8,205 nt of DNA from Nitrosomonadales bacterium. Lineage in GTDB: Bacteria > Pseudomonadota > Gammaproteobacteria > Burkholderiales > Nitrosomonadaceae. The stretch is taken from positions 1 to 8,205 of the forward strand of contig SPBV01000076.1 of the NCBI GenBank assembly GCA_004525885.1. Direction: 5' to 3'. The notes beneath the pieces were generated by a model. It worked only from the letters and a program-made list of their open reading frames with translations, was not told where the DNA came from and searched no databases. A program made the translations under genes and the position numbers. Position 1 is the first letter of the stretch. Every line of letters begins with the position of its first letter. Positions 1 to 5,884 of the stretch are shown here, piece after piece.

Positions 1-648
1 ATTAGCGGCCGACCTGAATCACTAGATGGTAAACATATGGAGCCGTTAGAAGCGCATGGTATTCAAGCTATATCTATTGGACTCTTGATTGATGTAGAAA
101 CACCTATGGTATGGCGCGGTCCAATGGTGACACAGGCGCTACAACAGTTGTTAAATGATACTCGATGGAAAAATATAGACTACCTGATCGTGGATATGCC
201 TCCTGGTACCGGTGACATACAGCTGACACTTGCACAAAAAGTACCAGTCACAGGCGCAGTAATAGTTACCACCCCACAGGATATCGCCTTGTTAGACGCA
301 CGTAAAGGACTAAAGATGTTTGAAAAAGTGGGTATCCCTATTGTGGGTATTATTGAAAATATGAGCGCTCATATTTGCTCTAAGTGTGGTTTTAGTGAGC
401 ACATTTTTGGAGAGGGTGGAGGTGATAGAATGTGTAAGGATTATGATGTTGAATTTCTAGGCACACTTCCGCTTGATATTAAAATTCGCGAGCATACTGA
501 CTTAGGGATTCCAACTGTGGTGGCAGATCCAGACGGAAACATAGCAGAAATTTATCGCAATATTGCGCGTCGTATTGCTGTGAAAGTAGCGGAACTATCA
601 CGGGATCATTCTTCAGTGTTCCCGGAAATCGTGATTCAGAATACTTGA
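1..648 (+). CDS. apbC: Mrp/ApbC-family Fe-S cluster carrier ATPase, 5'-truncated by window edge
   Basis: P-loop ATPase of the Mrp/NBP35 family, a cytosolic scaffold or carrier that binds a [4Fe-4S] cluster and passes it to apoproteins. The frame is open from base 1, so the ATG at 37 is internal: the residues before it (ISGRPESLDG) also fit the family. About 215 residues are visible of a usual ~360; the N-terminal DUF59-like domain and the Walker A loop lie upstream of the window. Visible marks are the MVWRGPM segment, the DMPPGTGD motif (nt ~193-216), TTPQDIALLDARKGL, and the CxxC cluster ligands in HICSKCG (Cys codons at 376 and 385) that bridge the dimer. The C-terminal part (FLGTLPLDIKIRE, PTVVADPDG) is typical and intact to TGA at 646. 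dcd follows after 80 bases on the same strand and could be cotranscribed. Confidence 0.95.
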   Translation: MSGRPESLDGKHMEPLEAHGIQAISIGLLIDVETPMVWRGPMVTQALQQLLNDTRWKNIDYLIVDMPPGTGDIQLTLAQKVPVTGAVIVTTPQDIALLDARKGLKMFEKVGIPIVGIIENMSAHICSKCGFSEHIFGEGGGDRMCKDYDVEFLGTLPLDIKIREHTDLGIPTVVADPDGNIAEIYRNIARRIAVKVAELSRDHSSVFPEIVIQNT

Positions 649-728
649 TGAAGCATATTAGAAAATGAGAGGCGCAAAAATAATTTACGCTGAGTATATT
701 TGTATTGTATTGTTCATTCGTCCATATT

Positions 729-1295
729 ATGACAATAAAATCGGATAGATGGATCCGCCAGATGGCGACAGAGAATGGCATGATTGAGCCATTTGAGCCA
801 AATCAAATTAAGCATGCACATGGCCGTAAGATTGTTTCTTACGGCACTTCAAGTTATGGCTACGACATACGTTGCTCGAACGAGTTTAAGTTATTCACCA
901 ATATAAACTCTACCATTGTAGATCCGAAAAATTTTGATTCCAATTCCTTCGTTGATGTGAAGAATGATGTTTGTATCATTCCGCCCAATTCTTTTGCTTT
1001 AGCACGTACTGTCGAGTATTTCCGCATTCCACGCAATGTGCTTACAATTTGTCTTGGTAAGTCTACTTATGCTCGTTGTGGCATTATTGTAAATGTCACC
1101 CCATTTGAACCAGAATGGGAGGGTTTTGTGACATTAGAGTTCTCGAACACCACGCCGCTCCCTGCCAAGATTTATGCAAACGAGGGAGTAGCACAGGTAA
1201 TATTCTTTGAATCTGACGAGGTGTGTGAAACATCATATAAAGACCGCGGTGGAAAATATCAAGGCCAGCAAGGTGTGACTCTGCCAAAAATATAG
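729..1295 (+). CDS. dcd: dCTP deaminase
   Basis: Deaminates dCTP to dUTP in the cytosol, the main source of dUMP for thymidylate synthesis in many proteobacteria. The 188-residue product has the family length. The dUTPase-like fold carries the nucleotide-binding KSTYAR motif (residues 111-116), the catalytic Glu in TLEFSN (Glu137) and the C-terminal YQGQQG that closes over the triphosphate. I chose the ATG at 729 because MTIKSDRWI is the conserved N-terminus; the in-frame ATG at 705 would add eight residues unlike the family. No clear Shine-Dalgarno lies before 729. A weak promoter-like pair (TTTACG at 684, TATTGT at 708) exists upstream, but read-through from apbC is equally possible. thyA and folA, further along on the other strand, act later in the same pathway; dut is not in the window. 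Confidence 0.97.
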   Translation: MTIKSDRWIRQMATENGMIEPFEPNQIKHAHGRKIVSYGTSSYGYDIRCSNEFKLFTNINSTIVDPKNFDSNSFVDVKNDVCIIPPNSFALARTVEYFRIPRNVLTICLGKSTYARCGIIVNVTPFEPEWEGFVTLEFSNTTPLPAKIYANEGVAQVIFFESDEVCETSYKDRGGKYQGQQGVTLPKI

Positions 1296-1512
1296 GATTT
1301 GATTTATGCAAGGATTATCCTATTCAGTTGTGCAATGAAGCAAATTAGCTGTAAGGGTTACTCCTTTCTACAGACAGCTGCAACCTGTTCTAAATATGTG
1401 AGAATTAAATCTTAGCCTTCGTCGAGTTCCCCCCAACTATATGAATCATAATTATTTTTTAAGAGTTTTCACGCAGAGTTATTTCATTTCTTGTTTCATT
1501 TAAAAAAAAGAC
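1296..1512. other. Intergenic stretch with no convincing gene
   Basis: Left part of the 378-base gap between dcd and the decarboxylase. I see no tRNA, no mobile-element remnant and no family-like ORF. It holds an imperfect inverted repeat, AGCTGT at 1347-1352 and ACAGCT at 1374-1379, with smaller nested pairs (TGTA/TACA, AGG/CCT) between. No T-run follows, so it is not a clear intrinsic terminator for dcd. A 12-base-spaced direct repeat of TTTCATTT (1482-1489 and 1494-1501) and an A-tract lie just upstream of the promoter at 1513 and could act as an AT-rich UP-like region. Confidence 0.6.
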
Positions 1513-1540
1513 TTGATTCAACTAAAATGCAGTTTATAAT
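1513..1540 (+). promoter_or_regulatory. Sigma70-type promoter for leader ORF and ornithine decarboxylase
   Basis: A -35 box TTGATT (1513-1518) is followed after 16 bases by a perfect -10 box TATAAT (1535-1540). The predicted start is near 1547, giving a leader of roughly 125 bases before the decarboxylase ATG. An A-tract and TTTCATTT repeats lie directly upstream. This is the best promoter match I noticed in the window. It is a sequence match only. Confidence 0.65.
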
Positions 1541-1569
1541 TCACCTAATTTTTTACAGTATTGAATCAA
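1513..1569. promoter_or_regulatory. Paired operator-like palindromes around the decarboxylase promoter
   Basis: TTGATTCAA (1513-1521) and TTGAATCAA (1561-1569) are exact reverse complements of each other, and each is itself an odd-centred palindrome (TTGA-N-TCAA). The first covers the -35 box; the second sits about 15-20 bases after the expected transcription start, just before the leader-peptide ribosome binding site. Their centres are 48 bases apart. The arrangement suggests two binding sites for a dimeric regulator, or long-range pairing in DNA or RNA. The spacing differs from FNR boxes (TTGAT-N4-ATCAA) and I cannot name a regulator. Confidence 0.35.
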
Positions 1570-1585
1570 TGGAAAGGAGATCATC

Positions 1586-1651
1586 ATGAAAAGAAAAACA
1601 AACTATTTCGCCCCAGCTGATCTGGTCAGCATTCACATTCCCGTAACGTAG
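1586..1651 (+). CDS. Putative 21-residue leader peptide upstream of ornithine decarboxylase
   Basis: Short ORF beginning MKRKTNYFAP and ending HIPVT, stop TAG at 1649. It has the strongest Shine-Dalgarno I noticed in the window, AAGGAGAT at 1574-1581, correctly spaced before the ATG. It lies inside the transcript expected from the promoter at 1513, and its stop is 22 bases before the decarboxylase ATG, in a different frame. Its first third is basic (Lys2, Arg3, Lys4) and the end is hydrophobic. I do not recognise the peptide. Position and ribosome site suggest a regulatory uORF, by analogy with E. coli SpeFL upstream of speF, though there is no obvious sequence likeness. Two mutually exclusive small hairpins fall in its coding part: GCTGA/TCAGC (1616-1620 with 1626-1630) and CCAG/CTGG (1613-1616 with 1622-1625). 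It may instead be a chance ORF. Confidence 0.5.
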   Translation: MKRKTNYFAPADLVSIHIPVT

Positions 1652-1654
1652 CGC

Positions 1655-1673
1655 CTCTCAAAGGGAGACTCTC
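1655..1673 (+). promoter_or_regulatory. Decarboxylase ribosome binding site flanked by two complementary CTCTC segments
   Basis: The Shine-Dalgarno GGGAGA (1663-1668) is preceded by CTCTC (1655-1659) and followed by CTCTC (1669-1673), which abuts the ATG at 1674. The upstream copy can pair with GGGAG across an AAA loop (five pairs, one G-U); the downstream copy can pair only across a loop too tight to form locally. A ribosome terminating at the leader stop (1649-1651) would cover the upstream copy and free the site. The pairing is visible in the sequence; the coupling mechanism is inferred. Confidence 0.4.
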
Positions 1674-2849
1674 ATGCAAATGCGCGCCACAACTCTACGA
1701 ACGAAGGTAGAGGCCAATGTAGTATTCGATACACACCCCGAAGTCAGTCTTGATTTTAAACATGTACGGACAGCTTTAAGAAAAAGCTATAGCAGACCTT
1801 TCCTGCTTGTTGATAGTAGCATTGTCCGTGATAAAACCCACCGCTTTAGAGCTGCAATGCCACGTGTACATCCGCACTATGCGGTTAAGGCTAATCCAGA
1901 TCCACGTGTGCTTAAAACATTAATTGAGGAAAACGTAGGCTTTGAAATCGCATCTATTTCCGAATTAGATCTTCTAATGAGCTTGGGAGTGTCTGCCAAA
2001 GAAATCTATTACAGCAATCCGATGAAGTCACGAGCTTACCTGGAATATGCTGCATCTAAAGGTGTCGAGTGGTATGTGCTGGATAGTATTGAAGAATTGC
2101 GCAAGATAGTGAGTGTCAAACCAGATGCGAAAATGTATTTGCGCATAGATGCCCCTAATACTGGTAGCGACTGGCCACTCGCAGGTAAATTTGGCACACA
2201 TCTTTCTGATATAAAAGAAATTATTAATGAGGCGGCAAGGCTTAAAGCTGATCTTGCTGGCGTAACTTTCCATGTTGGTTCACAGTGTCGTAATCCATTA
2301 AACTGGCAAGTAGGTATTGAGCGTGCTAAGAAAGTTTTTATCAATATGCGTCGTGCCGGATTAAATCCACGCCTGCTTAATATAGGTGGCGGATACCCTG
2401 TGCGCCATGTGAAACCCATTCCCTCTATTGAAGTAATTGGAGAGGTTGTGAATGCGGCTATTGCGGATTTACCAGAGGATATTCGTATCATGGCAGAACC
2501 AGGTCGATACCTGGTGTCGGATTCGGCCTATTTTGTCTGTCGAGTGGTAGGAACTGCAACCCGCAATGGGAAGAGATGGATGTATTGGGATGCGGGTATG
2601 TTTGGCGGTGTGATCGAAGTTACTGAGGGATTACGCTACGAAATCCTTACTGACCGCAAGGGCCAGTGTATTCCCTGGGCTATTGCTGGCCCTACTTGTG
2701 ATTCTGTAGACATTTTAATGCGCGATGAAATGTTGCCAGCGGATATTCAGGAAGGGGATTTTATTTATATCCCCAATGCTGGGGCATATACCACTGCTTA
2801 TGCCTCTAACTTTAACGGTTTTCCATTGCCAGATGTAGTTGTTTTCTAA
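1674..2849 (+). CDS. speC: Fold-III PLP-dependent ornithine decarboxylase (type III)
   Basis: Decarboxylates L-ornithine to putrescine in the cytosol, the entry step of polyamine synthesis. The 391-residue protein has the alanine-racemase-like barrel plus C-terminal beta domain of the eukaryotic-type ODC/DapDC family, not the large fold-I E. coli SpeC; the symbol follows its use for the fold-III Pseudomonas enzyme. Visible marks are the PLP lysine in HYAVKANP (Lys72), FHVGSQ (His200), the glycine loop NIGGGYP (238-240), EPGRYL (275-280), the other-subunit catalytic cysteine in GPTCDS (Cys342, Asp343) and the PLP-contacting GAYTT (370-374). GPTCDSVDIL fits ornithine or lysine decarboxylases better than diaminopimelate decarboxylase; lysine activity cannot be excluded. 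About 25 residues precede the conserved start. The ATG at 1674 follows GGGAGA by five bases; a second in-frame ATG at 1680 is possible. The gene is convergent with folA, leaving 19 bases between stops and no clear terminator. Confidence 0.9.
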   Translation: MQMRATTLRTKVEANVVFDTHPEVSLDFKHVRTALRKSYSRPFLLVDSSIVRDKTHRFRAAMPRVHPHYAVKANPDPRVLKTLIEENVGFEIASISELDLLMSLGVSAKEIYYSNPMKSRAYLEYAASKGVEWYVLDSIEELRKIVSVKPDAKMYLRIDAPNTGSDWPLAGKFGTHLSDIKEIINEAARLKADLAGVTFHVGSQCRNPLNWQVGIERAKKVFINMRRAGLNPRLLNIGGGYPVRHVKPIPSIEVIGEVVNAAIADLPEDIRIMAEPGRYLVSDSAYFVCRVVGTATRNGKRWMYWDAGMFGGVIEVTEGLRYEILTDRKGQCIPWAIAGPTCDSVDILMRDEMLPADIQEGDFIYIPNAGAYTTAYASNFNGFPLPDVVVF

Positions 2850-2868
2850 TTTCTATAGTTTAGGCCTT

Positions 2869-3450
2869 CTAGGTAATTGTTTCGGTATCCTCTTTTTTGG
2901 GTATTCGAGTATATATAAAGCGTTGGAAGTAAATTCCACTATCTTTTATTTGAGTTTGGTCGTGCATTGTTTTAGCAGCCAGAAACTGGCGTCCTTGATG
3001 AGTTTCTTTCCATTCAGAGGCTTTGATTTCTGGGAAGAACGTGTCGCCTCTGAATAACTCGAACAACTCACCAGTTCGATTCTTATTTCCGATTCGGGTT
3101 AGATATATCTTATCAGCTAATGAAATAGCAGCTGCATATAGCTGTCCGCCACCGATAATAAAAATTTGTTTTGCATTACCAGAAATAGCAATGGCTTCTT
3201 TGAGTGAATGAACGACATCACAGCCAGAAGCCGTATATTCGCGATTCCTTGTTACAACTATATTCTTTCGCTTGGGGAGTGCTTTACATTGTAGCGATTC
3301 AAAAGTTTTGCGTCCCATTATTATAGAGTGCCCTAAAGTTACGCGCTTAAAGTAGCGTAAATCATTGGGCAAGTGCCAAGGCATTTTATTCTCATGCCCA
3401 ATAATGCCACCTGGCGCTACTGCTGCGATTAAAGCGATCTTCGCTTTCAT
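2869..3450 (-). CDS. folA: Dihydrofolate reductase
   Basis: NADPH-dependent reduction of dihydrofolate to tetrahydrofolate, regenerating the cofactor that ThyA oxidises. Visible marks are IAAVAPGGIIG at the N-terminus, MPWHLPNDLRYFK with substrate-binding Asp30 (E. coli Asp27), Trp25 and Phe34, MGRKTF (45-50), Arg61 in LPKRKN (E. coli Arg57) and the NADPH-binding IIGGGQLY (98-105). At 193 residues it is longer than the common 159-170. Part of the excess is an insertion of about nine residues before GDTFFP, containing a tandem ELFELF (128-133) encoded by a 9-base repeat; the rest is a polar C-terminal tail after YFQRF. The usual G-x-P in the ESIGRPLPGRKN region is replaced by LQCKALPK. The start codon overlaps the thyA stop as ATGA, implying translational coupling from thyA. 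The key ligands are present, so I expect an active enzyme. Confidence 0.95.
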   Translation of the reverse strand: MKAKIALIAAVAPGGIIGHENKMPWHLPNDLRYFKRVTLGHSIIMGRKTFESLQCKALPKRKNIVVTRNREYTASGCDVVHSLKEAIAISGNAKQIFIIGGGQLYAAAISLADKIYLTRIGNKNRTGELFELFRGDTFFPEIKASEWKETHQGRQFLAAKTMHDQTQIKDSGIYFQRFIYTRIPKKEDTETIT

Positions 3451-4241
3451 ACGGCGATGGGTGCTCGAATCGTAGGGTGTGGATTATAATTTTCTAGTGT
3501 AAAGTCTGCAAATTTGAAATCCAAGATATTGCTTACCGCTGGATTTAGTTTCATCAGGGGTAACTCTCTAGGCTGGCGAGAGAGTTGCTCTTGTGTCTGA
3601 TCAAGATGATTGATATATAAGTGGGCATCTCCGAGAGTATGAACAAAGTCACCAGGCTCTAAATTACAACTTTGCGCTACCATTAATGTTAGCAATGCAT
3701 AGGAGGCAATATTAAAAGGAATGCCAAGAAAAATATCGGCACTACGTTGATAAAGCTGACACGATAGCCTGCCATCAGCAACATAGAATTGAAAAAAAGC
3801 ATGGCAAGGTGGCAGCTTCATCTTGCTTAATTCGCCCACATTCCATGCTGAAATAATCATACGCCTAGAGTCTGGAGTTTCTTTAATCTGCTTAATCACC
3901 TCCGTGATTTGATCGATGTATTGTCCATCTAAAGTTGGCCAGGAGCGCCACTGATAACCATAGATCGGGCCAAGATCTCCATCTTTATCCGCCCATTCAT
4001 TCCAGATGGAGACGTCGTTATCATTTAGATATTTTATATTCGTGTCACCTTGTAGGAACCAAAGCAATTCGTAAATGATAGACTTCAAATGACATTTCTT
4101 AGTCGTAACAAGCGGGAAACCATTTGCTAAATTAAAGCGCATTTGGTAACCAAATACTGAAAGCGTACCGGTTCCGGTACGGTCCGATTTTTTGTTTCCG
4201 TGTTTGAGAACATGTTGCATTAGTTCGAGGTACTGGCGCAT
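3447..4241 (-). CDS. thyA: Thymidylate synthase
   Basis: Methylates dUMP to dTMP using 5,10-methylenetetrahydrofolate, which is oxidised to dihydrofolate. The product is 264 residues, the same as E. coli ThyA, and the functional residues fall at the same numbers: Arg21 (SDRTGTGT), Glu58, Trp80, Arg126-Arg127 (DSRRMI), the nucleophile Cys146 in KLPPCH, Asp169 and Asn177 in the QRSADIFLGIPFN block, and His207/Tyr209 in DAHLYINH. The C-terminus PIAV is complete. The ATG at 4241 is the conserved MRQYLELMQ start; no obvious Shine-Dalgarno precedes it. It is the first gene of a thyA-folA unit (ATGA overlap at 3447-3450), so the substrate turnover of one enzyme is matched to the other. It diverges from the aminopeptidase gene across 101 bases. 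Confidence 0.98.
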   Translation of the reverse strand: MRQYLELMQHVLKHGNKKSDRTGTGTLSVFGYQMRFNLANGFPLVTTKKCHLKSIIYELLWFLQGDTNIKYLNDNDVSIWNEWADKDGDLGPIYGYQWRSWPTLDGQYIDQITEVIKQIKETPDSRRMIISAWNVGELSKMKLPPCHAFFQFYVADGRLSCQLYQRSADIFLGIPFNIASYALLTLMVAQSCNLEPGDFVHTLGDAHLYINHLDQTQEQLSRQPRELPLMKLNPAVSNILDFKFADFTLENYNPHPTIRAPIAV

Positions 4242-4342
4242 GAGAGAGAATGATATTAGGAAATTAAAATTTTTTTAAAAAGCCGCAACAGATAAATGGG
4301 TCATGGCGTATATAATAACAGTTAATATTTATAGGATAACCA
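4242..4342. promoter_or_regulatory. Divergent thyA / aminopeptidase promoter region
   Basis: The 101-base gap must hold start signals for both directions. It contains a long A/T tract (4261-4280). For the rightward gene there is a -10-like TATAAT at 4311-4316, but I see no good -35 at 16-18 bases. An AGGA ribosome binding site lies at 4333-4336, six bases before the aminopeptidase ATG. For thyA I could not find a convincing -35/-10 pair on the minus strand. Confidence 0.4.
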
Positions 4343-5824
4343 ATGTTGGCAAAACTAATACAGAATGCTTCACCCTTGAGTGAGTCCGACGAAATAAGGC
4401 AATTCTTAGTGGTGCTACCAAAATTTGATAAGTCATTAGAAAGATTTCGAAATAAGGATATATTTTTTGGTAAAAATATTTTAGAAAAAATATTGTTACG
4501 GCGCAAAATGAAACCAGAAGAAATCAGCGGGGTGTCAGTTAGCGCCAATCTTGAAAGTGGTTCATTATGTGTATGGGTCGTGATGGATCTGGAAAAGCCT
4601 ATATTCGAGCAGCAAACTTGTATACGTAAGGCCCTGCAGTTGTTGCTAGCAGAGAACCCGGAAGAAATTTATCTTGCAGTCTACGGTGATATTCAGGAAA
4701 AACGAGCATTCTCGGAGCTAGCAGTGTATGCGATGTGGGCAAATGGTTCGGTTTTGCCATCTCGTAAAACTGATAAGAAAAAATTGGACAGAAAAGCACT
4801 CTCCAAAATCATTTTGTACGGATACAAAGATATTCATGGCTTTTCGTTACTACGTGCTCAAGCAGAAGGTAATTTACTTGCACGTGAGCTAACAGTTCTA
4901 CCACCTAACGAATTAACTCCCTATTTTTATCGTAAGCGCGTAAAGAAGCTTGCAAAGAATGAGGGTTGGAAGTATCAGGAGTTTAACCTTAAAACGCTAC
5001 GTAAAATGGGCGCAGGTGCCTTTGTTGCCGTGGCCCAAGGTAGTGACTCTGAAGATGCCTGCATTATTCACTTGAAAAGATCGGTTAGAGGTTCGGATAA
5101 AACTGTGGCCCTAGTAGGCAAGGGCATTTGCTTCGATACTGGAGGCCACAATCTGAAACCAGCGCGCTACATGTATGGAATGCATGAAGACATGAATGGT
5201 TCGGCAGTAGCTTTGAGTATTTTGTTAGCAGCAACTCATGCTAACCTGGCTGTGAATATTGATTGCTGGCTTGCGATTGCACAAAATCATATTAGTCCTC
5301 GTGCTTATAAGCAAAACGATGTAGTGACCGCATTAAATGGAGATACTATCGAGATCATAAATACAGACGCTGAAGGGCGAATGGTATTAGCAGATACGTT
5401 GACCTTAGCGGCAAAACAAAAGCCAGATGTGATGATGGATTTTGCGACACTCACCGGTACCATGTGTATTGCGCTAGGATCACGTTATAGTGGCATTTTC
5501 AGCAACTGTGATGACTTAATACGAAAAGCTCTGGTTGCAGGAAGATTATGTGGGGAGAGAGTTTTGGTATTCCCAATGGATTCCGATTATGAGATTGGCT
5601 TAGAAAGCACAATTGCCGACGTTAAGCAGTGTTCACTGGAACATGAGGCCGATCATATTCTCGCAGCAATTTTTCTCAGGAGATTTGTTAATGATACGCC
5701 ATGGCTACATATGGATCTTTCCGCTAGTAGAAATAAGGGTGGATTAGGAGCAATTGGTAGTGACGTTACGGGTTTTGGTGTGGCATGGGGGATGCAGATG
5801 CTGCAGGGAATATTGCATACCTAG
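4343..5824 (+). CDS. M17-family leucyl-aminopeptidase-like metallopeptidase
   Basis: Dizinc aminopeptidase of peptidase family M17, expected to release N-terminal residues from peptides as a cytosolic hexamer. All catalytic and metal residues of E. coli PepA are present at a constant offset of minus ten: Lys260, Asp265 (GKGICFDTGG), Lys272, Asp283 (HEDMNG), Asp342, Glu344 and Arg346 (NTDAEGR). The usual N-terminal macro-like domain (about 1-160) is poorly conserved to my eye. The metal-site block GGHNLKPARYMYGMHEDMNG and the C-terminal KGGLGAIGSDVTGFGV differ from classical PepA and mark a second proteobacterial M17 subgroup, so I do not assign pepA. Length 493 is normal for the family. The ATG at 4343 has AGGA six bases upstream. 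aroC follows after 60 bases on the same strand; the two share no obvious pathway. Confidence 0.93.
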   Translation: MLAKLIQNASPLSESDEIRQFLVVLPKFDKSLERFRNKDIFFGKNILEKILLRRKMKPEEISGVSVSANLESGSLCVWVVMDLEKPIFEQQTCIRKALQLLLAENPEEIYLAVYGDIQEKRAFSELAVYAMWANGSVLPSRKTDKKKLDRKALSKIILYGYKDIHGFSLLRAQAEGNLLARELTVLPPNELTPYFYRKRVKKLAKNEGWKYQEFNLKTLRKMGAGAFVAVAQGSDSEDACIIHLKRSVRGSDKTVALVGKGICFDTGGHNLKPARYMYGMHEDMNGSAVALSILLAATHANLAVNIDCWLAIAQNHISPRAYKQNDVVTALNGDTIEIINTDAEGRMVLADTLTLAAKQKPDVMMDFATLTGTMCIALGSRYSGIFSNCDDLIRKALVAGRLCGERVLVFPMDSDYEIGLESTIADVKQCSLEHEADHILAAIFLRRFVNDTPWLHMDLSASRNKGGLGAIGSDVTGFGVAWGMQMLQGILHT

Positions 5825-5828
5825 TAGT

Positions 5829-5855
5829 TATACTAGTATAGCTGCGTGATAAAAT
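5829..5855 (+). promoter_or_regulatory. 12-bp palindrome followed by an extended -10-like element before aroC
   Basis: TATACTAGTATA (5829-5840) is a perfect palindrome, extended to an 18-base near-palindrome at 5826-5843 with one mismatch per arm. It is followed by TGATAAAAT (5847-5855), which fits an extended -10 (TGn plus TAAAAT, five of six). A start near 5862 would leave a short leader before the aroC ATG at 5885, and the palindrome would occupy the -35 zone like an operator. It could also be a weak hairpin behind the aminopeptidase stop, but no T-run follows. Confidence 0.3.
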
Positions 5856-5884
5856 TGATGAGTTGATTTAACAAGAGAATTGAA

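Noticed and set aside
705..728. N-terminal extension of dcd from the in-frame ATG at 705
   Set aside because: The eight extra residues do not match the family; MTIKSDRWI at 729 is the conserved start and gives the normal length.
479..781. Minus-strand open frame across the apbC-dcd junction
   Set aside because: Mostly antisense to the apbC 3' end; composition unlike a protein family.
1306..1338. 10-codon ORF just after dcd
   Set aside because: Only a poorly spaced AGGA inside the dcd stop region; too short to support without comparison.
1335..1415. 26-codon ORF (MKQISCKGYS...) in the dcd-decarboxylase gap
   Set aside because: No ribosome binding site, no recognisable features, and it overlaps the inverted repeat; probably chance.
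2036..2491. Long minus-strand open frame opposite the decarboxylase
   Set aside because: Antisense shadow of a strongly conserved gene, with no family likeness of its own.
2839..3057. Plus-strand open frame across the 3' end of folA
   Set aside because: Antisense to conserved DHFR; low-complexity hydrophobic translation, no ribosome site.
4261..4280. A/T tract as an intrinsic terminator
   Set aside because: It lies upstream of two divergent genes, not downstream of any; more likely part of the promoter region.
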